DNA from: Diphasiastrum complanatum | Lineage: Eukaryota > Streptophyta > Lycopodiopsida > Lycopodiales > Lycopodiaceae | DNA: 60,000 bases | Reading direction: 5' to 3' | NCBI GenBank assembly: GCA_029204225.1 | Contig: CM055110.1 | Span: 38,992,015-39,052,014, forward strand | In this document: one piece after another, positions 1-11,300 of the stretch | Layout: every line of letters begins with the position of its first letter | Position numbering within the stretch: position 1 is the first letter of the stretch | The notes under the pieces: generated by a model | What the model was told of the DNA's origin: nothing | The model's input: only the letters and a program-made list of their open reading frames with translations | Database searches by the model: none | Translations under genes and position numbers: made by a program

Positions 1-924
1 AACTTGAAAATGAAATGTACCTTAACTAGTACGAAACTATTAGCAAAATTAAAACCCAATAACCTTCTATAACAAAACATAAATTATTGGGCTAACTTTT
101 TGAAGATACTTTTTTGTACAGTCTCCCAAAACATTCCCATGGTCTTCAGGCTTGTTGTTGCTACTAGGCTCAATGATTTGTGTTGGAAGTAAACAGCTGG
201 TGTTTTATTTCCCTACATTTTTTCCCTACCCATTAAATCCATCCCAAAAAGCAAACCCATATTCGGATTGATTTACCCAATATCTAAAAGCAACCCCTCT
301 ATATCTAAGTTTCTTGCTAACGTTTTTTCCATGAAATTGTTTTTTTTTTTTTTTTGTAAATATTGTCATACAACAGAACAACTAATTAACTTAACATTAG
401 CAAATTTACCTCAGGTCGTTCTTAGCCCAAAGATATAGAGAGTCCGTTAATTGTCTAGACTCAGAGGTCTGCTTGTTATTTTCGGTTGTTCTTCATCCTA
501 TATAAGCACTTGGTATTGACTGTAACTCAGCAACTTGAATTTGGCAGCATGCAATTTAGCAGGTAGAATTTCCTTCCGCAAGGAGTCTTTTTCCCACGCA
601 ATTGTGGTGCCTATCGCACGTTTACAAAATGACAGAGAATGGATAGCCACTGGGCCGAAGACTCTTTGCAAAAATAAGGCGAAACACAGAGAGAACTAAC
701 ATTGAACTACAGATTCAAAAAATGTCTTCATTCTCTGGTCGACTATTGTAGATTTGGGGTATTCAGTATAGGATGGCCATTTCCATTAAGAGCAAAAATT
801 CCCGTCAATTGGACGATGCATTTACGAAAAGCCAGCTAGCGAACTTTTTTGGGCGGCGCATTTACCAAAAACGATTTCTTTGGTGTAGGATTAATTTTTT
901 GGCGCCACGGCGCTTTGTTTTGAA
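1..924. other. Intergenic, nothing recognised
   Basis: AT-rich sequence with no supported gene, RNA or element boundary. It contains a short T homopolymer near 340-355. No coding segment with flanking splice signals was found on either strand. Confidence 0.5.
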
Positions 925-1242
925 ATGGGTCATGTCATGGAAGTTTTAGTTCAGCATGCTTATCTTCACAAAGAGCTCAACATTCAGAATTTGAATCCAA
1001 ATGATAGAAGAAAATGCAATTGTAAGTATACGATTAGTATGTGCATATTCAGATTAAATTTCATTAGTATTAGCATTTTCTTTATATCAAATTTTCTCAT
1101 GATACTTTTGTTGGTTTTGCATATTTGTATCCATCAAATTCTTCGTTGAATGGCAACCAGTTCAATCGATTGTAGGAATAATTCTGATATCGGTATTTTA
1201 CAATATAAAGGTCGATCTCCAAAATCCCATTTTTGAGTCAGG

Positions 1243-1767
1243 AGTGTTTTTTTATGAGCACACCTATATTCCAGATAAAAATAGTTTAGTGGATAGATTA
1301 GAGCCACATCCTCCATCAGATTTTTCGAGTGAGGAATGGATTTCTTCAGATTCAGCAATTTCAGAAACTTTTTTGATCTAGACTTTATATGGATATTCAG
1401 AGTATATTAAATCTAGCACTGGTTCAAAAAATAATAGATTAAGTTGGTATGTACATTTTTCTATTTTTGTTGATTTTTTTTCCAAATGCAATGTTCGGTG
1501 AACGAAAACAATATTTATTTGTAAGGACTTGAGTGATGAAATAATCGCCGAGTTGTTGGATGATGGTTGAGATACGAAACAAAATCAACAAGTTGAAGAT
1601 GGATAAAATGCAAAAATGAGTGGAAGCCACTTGATCAAGATTTCGGAATAAACCATCAAGAGGAACTTCATATAACAGTGAAAAGAAATGACAACATTCT
1701 TGCGATGGTTGAGGTAGAGGAAGATTGGGGTCTCAATCACATTCGATTAGAACTAGACATGTTGTAA
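1243..1767 (+). pseudogene. Copy 1 of a repeated coding module of unknown function
   Basis: Two open stretches are visible. The segment at 1243-1379 reads as an acidic, serine-rich peptide (it includes EPHPPSDFSSEEW). The segment at 1597-1767 reads RW, then WKPLDQDF, then VEVEEDW. The second stretch aligns along its whole length with the exon at 49439-49690 (minus), which has RWKEHNGTWAPLDQD and IEVEQDW at the same spacing. The shared tryptophans and the PLDQD core argue for a real protein family rather than chance. Stops and frame changes between the two stretches, and the absence of a clear start, suggest a decayed copy or exons separated by introns. Function unknown; it could be a transposon-borne gene or a duplicated host gene. 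Confidence 0.4.
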
Positions 1768-3590
1768 TGTAAATTTAAGATTTGCCATGATTGATATTAT
1801 GATTGTTTCTGTGCAAAACCATGCCATACAGAAATCATATATCAACCATGGTATAGGGGCATTACTTTGGATAGACATAATTAATCATAAGTAAGGAATT
1901 TCCAAAGTTTCTACAAGGTATTAGGGCAGATCCATGCCATTCCAACCCTTTCGTAGAAACTATGTATCTTACGCATATCCATGTTGTCTAAGACCGCTTG
2001 ATTGGAGTCCCTACTGTAAGGTTGTTGACAAGAATTTCTTAAAGAATCATTTAGTCGATCAGCTTTATGGATGTAGTATCTTTTACTTTAGTCATTTTAA
2101 AAAAAAATTTGGAAAATAGTGTTGAAGGAAAGTAGATATAAAAAAATATGCATCTCTTTCTTGTTCGTGCTTTGTGGAATTCGTACAAAAATCGATAACG
2201 AAAAGTCGTACCTGAATGTTTATAGATGAGGCTTCTTGGGAGCAATCATTCATGCTTATTTAGAAGCCTCAAGAAGGCAAATGATAATGCCTTTCCATCG
2301 TTGCCCATAAAAGATGTAAAGTAAAATTGTTAGATGAGAATGCAACTAGTGATTCATCGCTATCATTAAACCATTTCTATGAAGGGATGTACACAAGTGA
2401 GATACATTCATCGCGGCCATTAAAGTACACTACAAAAGTATCCATTTTATGAAAACCGCTCAATCTGTCCATCGTTGCCTTGTCCATCGCTGGATAGGTT
2501 GCGATTCCATCATAAAAAAGTTTATACAAAACATCCTTTGATGAGTAAACTTAGTCATATCTGAGAGTAAGCTTAAGAAAGCATCATACCGAATGCTACA
2601 AGCATGATGAGAGCAAGCTACCGTAGTAAAATGTTGAATGAAGAAGCACTTACCGTATGAAATCTTTTGCCAAGTGATGAACTGGTGGGATGGGCCTCGA
2701 GCGAGCTTGGTCAAGTGAGCTTTTTTAGTAATACGAGCGAGCTTTTCATAATGACATGATGGGCTCTACTAAATATAGTGTGATTCTCATCTTTCTAATG
2801 AAGTAGGTTTCTGGATTTCCAATGCACTATGCTAAAATCCTCGAGTACATCTTAAAAATGAAATAGCCAAAAACACAGTCTTTCTTACATTTCAATACAC
2901 ATCATGTCAAAACACATCATTCAATACACATCATTATGCATGTATGATGATAATACTTTTGCAATGAAAATGCTTATTATTCAAAAGAAAATGTAGTTAT
3001 TTGCCTTCATTCAAAATAGGATGCAATTATTCATTGCCATAAAAAAATGATGATAAAAAAGTTTACTAATCTGTAGTTAACACTTCTTCCTTGACTTGTG
3101 CAAGTTGCTACAAATTTTTTGGAGTGTTCTACTCCTGAAAGACAGGATTCTAGTGGCGGTGTTGTTGTTTCAAACCATAACTACAAGATGACGACATCAC
3201 TTGGTGAGATTGGATCTCTTATTTCTAGGTTTAATTTAGTATCTTGCGGCCACCAAGGAGGTATTCGTTAAGGAGCTATTCGTTTCGTCAAGCCACAACG
3301 TAGAAGGACCAGATGTGCAAGCTATAACTATTGGAAACAGAATCAGCCAATAACATTCCAAAAGTTTCAATAACCATTGCCAGCATGACTCTGATCAATG
3401 CTCATCCTCTTAACCTTCTTCCACGCAACCCACAACCACACCACTAGTTCAAATTCTGGATCCACAGCTCAAATCCATCACTACTAGCCAAAAAAACGAA
3501 TTCTGAAATCCAAGAAAAAGAATTTTTGAAATCCTGGTGACGCTGGATAGAATCTGATCCTCGCTGGCCATGAAGCTTCAGAATAACCTG
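1768..3590. other. Intergenic, nothing recognised
   Basis: No coding region supported on either strand. There are short A-rich and ATGATG-type low-complexity patches near 2890-3060. The sequence is probably decayed repeat DNA. Confidence 0.4.
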
Positions 3591-3596
3591 GGTGTA

Positions 3597-4028
3597 CTGG
3601 TGATCAGAATGTGTGTTCTGATATCAAAACGCGTGCACATCAGTTGTAAATGACCCCTTTCAAGACCTCTTTGCGTACGCATTCAGAGAAGAGAGCCTCT
3701 CGCACCTGCAGGATCAACAACTCAAAAATAATGTCAGCATATTGGTGATCAGAATGTGTATTCTGATATCAAAATGCGTGCACATCAGTTGTAAATGATG
3801 CCTTTCAAGACCTCTCTGCATGTGCATTCAGAAAAGAGAGCCTCTCGCACCTGCAGGATCAACAACTCAAAAATAATGTCGGCGTTCTGGTGATCATAAT
3901 GCGTGTTTTGATATTAAAACGCGTGCACATCAGTTGTAAATGACCCCTTTCAAGACCTCTATGTGTGCGGATTCAGAGAAGAGAGCCTCTCGCACCTGCA
4001 CATCAACAGCTCAAAAATAATGTTGGCC
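3597..4028. repeat. Three-copy 145-bp tandem repeat
   Basis: The phrase GGTGATCA(G/T)AAT recurs at 3599, 3744 and 3889, exactly 145 bp apart. Each copy continues with the same sequence: GCGTGCACATCAGTTGTAAA, then TTTCAAGACCTCT, then AGAGAGCCTCTCGCACCTGCA, ending in CTCAAAAATAATGT. The copies differ by scattered substitutions. There is no coding potential. This is a small satellite-like array, possibly the internal repeat of a decayed element. Confidence 0.85.
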
Positions 4029-4751
4029 GTGGCGCCGGCTCCACGACAAAGCCCAAAAATTGACCCATTTCACGGCAAAGGCAGATTGACCGACAACTGA
4101 TACTTTGAAATCTATTATCCTGCTTTCCAAGAGCTGCTTCTATATATGTTATTTGATCTTTTTCTTTTTCAGAAAGCGCCTTTTGAGGATGGATGCATCA
4201 AGATCCATTAATATTTATGATATATTCTTAGTATCCATTATCTTTTGCATTTTTTTCATTGCAAATATTGATTGCATCAATGGTTCCTCTTGGTCTCCGA
4301 TTATGTGTAGCCATTAGTCCAAAATATGTGTACGCAAGCTGAGAATGGAGAGAATGAGAGGTAAACCTATGAATGACAATCCAATATAATAGAGAGGATG
4401 AAGAGAATGAGAGGTATACCTAAGAATGACAAGAAGTTCCTAAACTACAAGGATTAGTTAACTACAGTTTACGACTATTGATGTCAAATCAACCTCGAGT
4501 GTACAATGACGGGCAACAAAAGAGTATTCGGAGAGTAATTGTGGTCCAATCACAATCGTTTGTTTTGCCGGATGGGATATTTGAAAATCACAAAAATTTG
4601 GAGAAAGTTAAAAACAATTTATGTCCGTCAACCACAGTTACAGTTCATCACAAATGGACACCATTGATTGGGACACATAAGCGTTGAAAGGGTGCAAAGT
4701 TTAAAAAAACATCTTAACAACAGGCCCATTTTGAGTTCTAATATCCCCTAA
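4029..4751. other. No recognised feature
   Basis: This stretch lies between the 145-bp repeat array and a copia 3' relic. Short open frames are present but have no motif I recognise. Part of it may be the decayed pol of the copia element whose tail follows. Confidence 0.3.
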
Positions 4752-4864
4752 TGATATCGTCCCACTAAAGATATGGCTGCAGATATGATGACCAAAGCTT
4801 TAAACAACGATAAATTTGTCATACTAAGAGATATGATAGGGTTGCGTATTCATGCTCCACCATG
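4752..4864 (+). pseudogene. Ty1/copia pol 3' end (RNase H tail) relic
   Basis: The plus-strand translation reads PLKDMAADMMTKALNNDKF followed by RDMIGL. This is the signature C-terminus of plant copia polyproteins (consensus ..VADIFTKPL..KF..LR..LGL). A stop follows, then a purine-rich tract (GAGTTGGGGAT, 4869-4879) and a TGTTGGAATTC motif at 4880. That is the usual order of pol end, polypurine tract and 3' LTR start. The rest of pol is not recognisable upstream, so this is a truncated relic. Confidence 0.65.
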
Positions 4865-4868
4865 AATT

Positions 4869-5600
4869 GAGTTGGGGATTGTTGGAATTCGTTGTACATA
4901 GGATACAATTCACAGTGAAGCATAGTGGTTATAGTTAGTTAAAATCAGTTTCTCGTCATGTGAAATGGAAACCCTAAAATAGTCGTTTTCTTGGCATCCT
5001 TCTATGTTGATTGGTTCTATGTTTTGATTGTTTTTGCAAGTCCGTAGATTGCCATAGTGAATTTTGTGACTTAGGGTTTAGTCAATTTTAGGGTTGAAGC
5101 ACCGGACAAAAGACTCCACATACAGAAAGAGAGAAAATAAAGGAATGTAGGAGATGGCTTGTTGCCACAGGACATCGGTTAGGCTTTGAGACTCTTTCTA
5201 GGTTCCCAGCAAAACTCTTGGTTGCTATTCGTGTTACGAGGACAGCTTCATACTGGGGGAGTTGCAGGTTGTATTTTGGCTGTCCCAGATGTTCGTATTT
5301 CATGATCTTCTGGCTGCATTTATCTAGGATAGGTTTGTCAGAGCTTCGAAGTTCCCTTTGTTGTAACTTTCTAGAATCTCTCTGAACCATCCAAGGTGTC
5401 TGCTGATGGACCTAGATGCTGCACCACAAGTTCTTGCGGATTGTCTCAACACAGCAGCTACTCATTAGTCTGGTCGTCACGCTCTCTCCAAACTGTCTCT
5501 CCAACCGGGCGCATTTGTGTGATTTTGATTGATTGCTATTCGATTGCAATGAGGGCAACATGGCCCACAGTCTAATACTAACGAGTCTGCAGATTTAAAA
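4869..5600 (+). repeat. Probable polypurine tract and start of a copia 3' LTR (right end not located)
   Basis: The polypurine tract GAGTTGGGGAT abuts TGTTGGAATTC at 4880, a typical TG-starting copia LTR head. I could not find the matching CA end or the second LTR in this window. The right boundary given is arbitrary. Confidence 0.4.
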
Positions 5601-6225
5601 TTGCTTATCTAAAGAGTTTGCGGATTGAATTGCAGATGCAGAAAATTGTCATCTTTCTGCTTGTTATTGAAATCATCGCTGAAGTGTTGCTTGCCTCATT
5701 GAATAGCTTGTCTTTTTTTTGGCTTTTTCAATTTCTGTACGTGGAGATGACATCTCATGGCATCCGTTTCATTAAGGTCTAACTCCCAAATGTACATAAT
5801 ACATTGGCGTGCTGCACTTTTTTAGATCAGGATTCAGCCCCAACAACTTCCAAGGGCCGAGTAATATATTACCTGAATTGAAGTCAATCTCAAGAACAGC
5901 AGGCGTTCAGCCAGGTTGGCCTACTTTATTTGTTTTGAATTTTCCTAACTTGTACACTCATTGCAATTGCCTAAATGTCTACAAAACTCGTTCGATGTAT
6001 TCAATAACCAATGACAGGGGCTGCTATTCATGTTGGGGTAAAGGCGAGAAGGCATAAATTTTGATACATGATAGCAGAGGGGAAAATCTGTTTACTTCGG
6101 GGATTATGTTTTCTGAAGATTCTAGTCAAACTCTTAGGTGCCAACCACTTCAAGTGGAAATGAAGGTACAATAACCTTTGAGATCTGCTTCTGCTAAATT
6201 TTCCATTACATGCTCTTTGCATATA
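5601..6225. other. 3' flank and probable 3' UTR of the minus-strand POLAR-like gene
   Basis: On the minus strand this follows the stop codon at 6228-6226, so the nearest few hundred bases are probably 3' UTR. No canonical AATAAA was identified with confidence. No independent coding region is supported. Confidence 0.35.
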
Positions 6226-6752
6226 CTAGGTACATGTTTTTAAAGAGATGCTTGTTTCTGTGCAGAAGAGGCTTGAACAGGAGGATATACAAGAGCAATC
6301 ACTGTCATAGTCAGAGTCTTCGTTGCAAATTTTAGACGTGCAATCTTCACTGGCAGTTATCATATCACCATCCTTGCAACCGTGAGTGTTGGGATAAGGA
6401 CACACGTCACCTTTATTGAGGTTTTGGTCCTTTATGGCTCCCCAAACTTCCAGGAGTCCATTGTTACCATGACCTAGAGCTAGATCAACAGCTCCTTGGA
6501 ATGTTGGGATGGATTCTGATGTATTAACCCGTCTTGTTGTCCCTGTATAGTCCATGCCATCTCTGTTGGAATTTTCACTTTGAAAGTTGAAAGATTTGAT
6601 CCCACAAGGAAAGGCTTTTTCAGGAGCAAACGGCTTCAAGAGTGGCCTGTCTAACTCTGGGTCACTCAATTCAGGAGATAGGCAGTTCTTGTCTGGTACT
6701 TGCTTTGTTCCAATGTTTTCAATAGCAGCGGCTAACTCCTCTGGAACATTTT
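6226..6752 (-). CDS. POLAR-like gene exon 4 (3' terminal)
   Basis: Encodes residues 884-1058, stop TAG at 6228-6226. The acceptor GTGTGCAG at 6760-6753 matches the incoming phase. The C-terminus is acidic and Ser/Cys-rich, with clustered cysteines in the last 25 residues. Confidence 0.7.
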
Positions 6753-8237
6753 CTGCACACCAAATTAGGAATAGTTAAAAACAAAATATAATTGCCATCA
6801 AGTGATTGGCAAGGCTTTCACAGTTAACAAAGCAATATGCATGTACCATCAAAAGATCACATGGCACTTTGAAATACGTTAGATAATTAAGCCTTGAACA
6901 AATTTATGTGATCTGTTCAATTCAATTTCTTCTGCCATTGACCATCATAAAAGCAAAAAAACCTGAAAATTTATCTCAATTCACCTGATATGGCATTTGC
7001 AATCATCAATGTATCTCTAGTAGGCAATGAGCAAGCTTTTGATAATTTCAAAATTGCCAGTGCATATAATGAGCTGATACTAAACTTTTCTAATGCACTA
7101 CTTCTGATTGGTTGATTATACTCTCAAAATAGTGTCCATCTCACTCTATATATTACCTGTAATAGGAACAAACTGCTGCTTGATCAGATATGAGGCACAA
7201 TCTTTCCACCAGAGGATCTCCCTTTCCCTCGACTGCAGAAGTTTTTTAGCTTCTGACACCCGGGCCTCAAGCTCAATAATGCGCGCTCCTCGATTTTCTT
7301 TTGCACCTTTCAGAACGTTGTCAAGAGATGATGGTGAAACAACATGCTTGCACAAATCAATATTGCTGTCATTTGGACCTGGACTTTGCCAAAGGTCATT
7401 AGGTGTCTGAATTTGATGCAGAACACCACCTACTCCATCTGAATCAAGCTGCAAAATGTCCATAAATACAATCTTTATTTGCTGCCATGAATGTGAAAAG
7501 AAAGAAAGTTTACCATGAGATTTATAATTCAACAGTCTATTAGTCTGAAATTCTCATGAAAGTCAAATCATATTAGCCCTTAAGAGTACCTTTACCTGTT
7601 TTGCTACAGGCAGATCGTGTTGAAATAGTGTCAAAACTTGGCTTCCTTGAAAGACTACTTTCAAATGTCAATAAGGTGACAGCCCAATAAAACATCATCT
7701 AAATCATTGCAGTGAAAATTTGTGAAACAAAAATATTAGCAACAGACATATTAGCCTCTCAAACGCAACATGGCAGCTTATATGATTTGGATTTTGATTG
7801 AGATTGCATCCTGGATTCCTCTCTTCAACTCATTGGACTACACGAGGAATTTGGAGTACAAGAGAATATGAGACTTTCTTGAGATCTTTATATTATGTTT
7901 TTTGTATAATGGCATGCTTCTGATTACCTTACATGTAGCTCATCACAGAAGTAATTTAGGAATGTCGTAACTTTTCAAGCTTCTGACACTATCTTTTCTG
8001 TACTCTATTGTGAAGTCCTCACGAAATCTATCAGAAGTTTACTTATTGATCTAGCTCAAAACTTTGATGGTTCATTACCATGCAGCCCCTGCATAGTGTT
8101 CTTATCAAAGCTCATAGCTTCATAAGCTTTTGCTTGGATTTTCTATAGATGCATAGATATAATCATTGATCTCCTGCAGTTAACTTTCTTGTTTAATTTG
8201 ATACACTGACTATGATAATTAATATTATTGGGCAATT

Positions 8238-8304
<67 letters not shown>

Positions 8305-11300
8305 CATAACTAGATAAGCAAAAAAAGTAAAATAGGACTCACATTACTTAGTCCAGATAGCCTTTCCTGATTATCATTAGGGTTTCCACCATTGAAATTG
8401 AGCTCCATTAACTCCAGCTCTGCTTCTAGTTCTTTTTCCAATTCCGTCATATTACCCTCCTGTGGTGTATGATCTACTGTCAATACACTGGCTTCAGAGA
8501 TACTGTCTTCATCTCCAACTTCACAATCATCAACCTGATTCCTTAAACTGGTGGTGCATATATTCTCCAATTTTGAATCAGATATTTGACTTAATCTTCG
8601 TTGCTTTCGTAAAGTTCCTGTAGTCCATGGCTTCTCACCCATCTGATGTTGCGGTAGCAAATACGTGTTGGAGCCAAGCTTATGCCTCAAATCAGCAACC
8701 ATGTCTACTGATTTCTTCAATGATTGATGTAGCTGATGATTTATAGTATGACGTGAAGATAGCAGGAGCATCAGTCCGGCTTCAATGCCAAATTCAAAGA
8801 ACATATGCTCGTTTTCTGGCATCATGACATTGACAACAGTTAACATGAATATTTCAATTACGCACTGCATATACTTTCACAGAAAACCTTGGAAATTAAT
8901 GTTGTGGTTTGTTCACGAGAATAAATATTTCACATGGAGGAACCTTATACAGGCCACCGCCAAACAGAAATCAGCGAACAAAAAAAATCACAATATGCAA
9001 CATTCTTATCAGTTAACAATCTGATGTTCAATTACAGAATATTAGCCTTGAACCATGTTACATGCTTCTTTATTAATTCTGAAAGAATGCATGCAAGGCC
9101 TAATTTGCTATTTAGTTGGTGGCATCGAAGGAAGAAAATCTAGGAGTCATAAGGTCCTAAAGTAAGTTAAAACTTTGTCATCAACCAAGACAAAAAAAAA
9201 AATGGGTTCTACTAAAACCTTAAATAATGTAAGACCATAGATGCCTCTTCTGAAATGAAACATGTTTCAGAACGACTATCCAAACGCATTTCTGTTTTGG
9301 AACTGACAACAAAAAGTTTCAAACACATCTTTTTCTTAATTGCAAATTTTCTAAGAATACTTCAAAATAGGGAAGGCATTGGGATGCTTAAATAGAATTT
9401 TAAGACATAGAAAGGACCATTCATAGATTGCACTTTGAAGGGGAGCAATCATTGTAGCATTCAAAAGAATACTAATTCAAACGATATTGAAACACAGACT
9501 TTTCCCAAAAAATTTGTTTTGAGCATGTTCCATTTCAGAACATGACGTAAAATTCAAAATGCATTTTATTTCTTAATTTGCAAAACTTTCTTAAATAACT
9601 TAAAATCAACGAATGATATTGGGCTGCTTAACTAGACTGTTAAGAAATAAAAAAGCCCATATATAGATTGCATTTTAAAGGGGAAAGAATACTAATTCAA
9701 ACAATATTAAACACGAACTTTTCCCAAAAAAATGAAAAGAGTAACATATTCACCTCCCCGAATAATGTTGTCCTTATCCAAGTTAAATAAAAAGACCAGG
9801 TTTTTAAATGATGTGATAGTAAGAGCAAGCCATCACCAAAACACATTTTAGAAGCTGTACTGAACCAGGTAGAAGATTTCGTAAGTGCAAATGCTTTAAG
9901 TCCATCCAATAAAAACGAATTATGTTAGGATTCTTTGAAAGGGATAGGAAAAATCTACTCCAAAAAATGTGAATTCAAATTTTTTTGGGGGAAGGGACTT
10001 TGTTTCGAAAATAAAAAAATATACCAGAAAAGAATTTTTTCCATCCTTCATTCCTAATAGAATATTTGCATCTCATGGATCAATCTTTGTCGTCTCTATT
10101 GGCATCAAGATCTTTGACATATTGATAGCAAACGCAATCACAATATTTTGTCATCCACATCTTGTATTCAGAATACATGTTTTTCCTTTGTTAATTTAAT
10201 ACGTATTTCAAAAAAGAAAATTTGGTTACGTTCTGGAATGCGTTCTGGAACGCATTCAAACAAATATGATTTCTCAAAAAGCAAACATGTTTAAGAAAGA
10301 AAATATTATTAAGCATGTTGAAAAGATATAAACTCTGGCATACAAAGTTTCTATACCTAACTAAAATACACTAAACTCTATTTAAGCACTCATATGTGGA
10401 TTTTTATCACTCAGCCAAAATTATTCTAAGACAAATTTCTTATACAGGAAGAACAAACTAAAACAAAAGTAAACTAAAAATCATACAATTAAAACCAACA
10501 AAAAGAAACTAAAGTAAGATCAAACATGTTAAAGAAGAAACACAGTGGTGCATATATTCATAAATAAAAAACTAATAGGTACATTGATGAGAATTTTATA
10601 CACGTCCCCTAGGGGAAGTTTAACAAAACGTAAGCTCAAACAAGGGCGAAACTTGCACAACAACTAGGATTAGTTTAAATCCCATCTTTGAAAAGAAAGT
10701 GCAAAAGAAAGGAAACAACTAGAATAATTTATTGAAAATTTCAATGGTTAGTTGGTTAGCACTTTCTTGCCTCTTCTTGAGGTTACGAGTTCACTCCACA
10801 AATGAGGACATACAAGAATAAGTAAAAGAAAGAATCAAGTTAAACTAAAAATATAAAAACAAACAAAAAAAGTGATTGTAAAAAACAAGCAGAAGGGAGG
10901 CCTAGGTGGATGCTTGCAATCCTTAGCCTGATAGTCTAGCCTTTTATAGTTAAGATAAAACATAAGGCTAAGCTGTGGACTTCAGTCATCTCCTTGGATT
11001 CTAGTACCCAAAGAACAAATAGTAGTGGTATGACAGCAGTAGAACACCATTGGAGTGCATTGTACTCTAGCATTACGCATCTACTAGTTCGATACTTGTG
11101 CTGCAGTACAGCAAAAGAAAAAGCCTTGGAAAGTGAAGAAAGGGTTGCATGAGGTAATATTATACAAGAAGTCCTTGCAATCTTGCTACATACTGTAATA
11201 CGTATTACGATCTCAGCAACAAGGAGATCTGGAAAAGGATAAGATGGCTTTGTTACTTATCTCTACACTCAGATGAGGCTCATGTCTGTTGAAGGTTACA

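Noticed and set aside
5088-5390. 100-residue minus ORF (Gln/Arg-rich)
   Set aside because: No motif, no splice signals, and located where a copia 3' LTR is expected.
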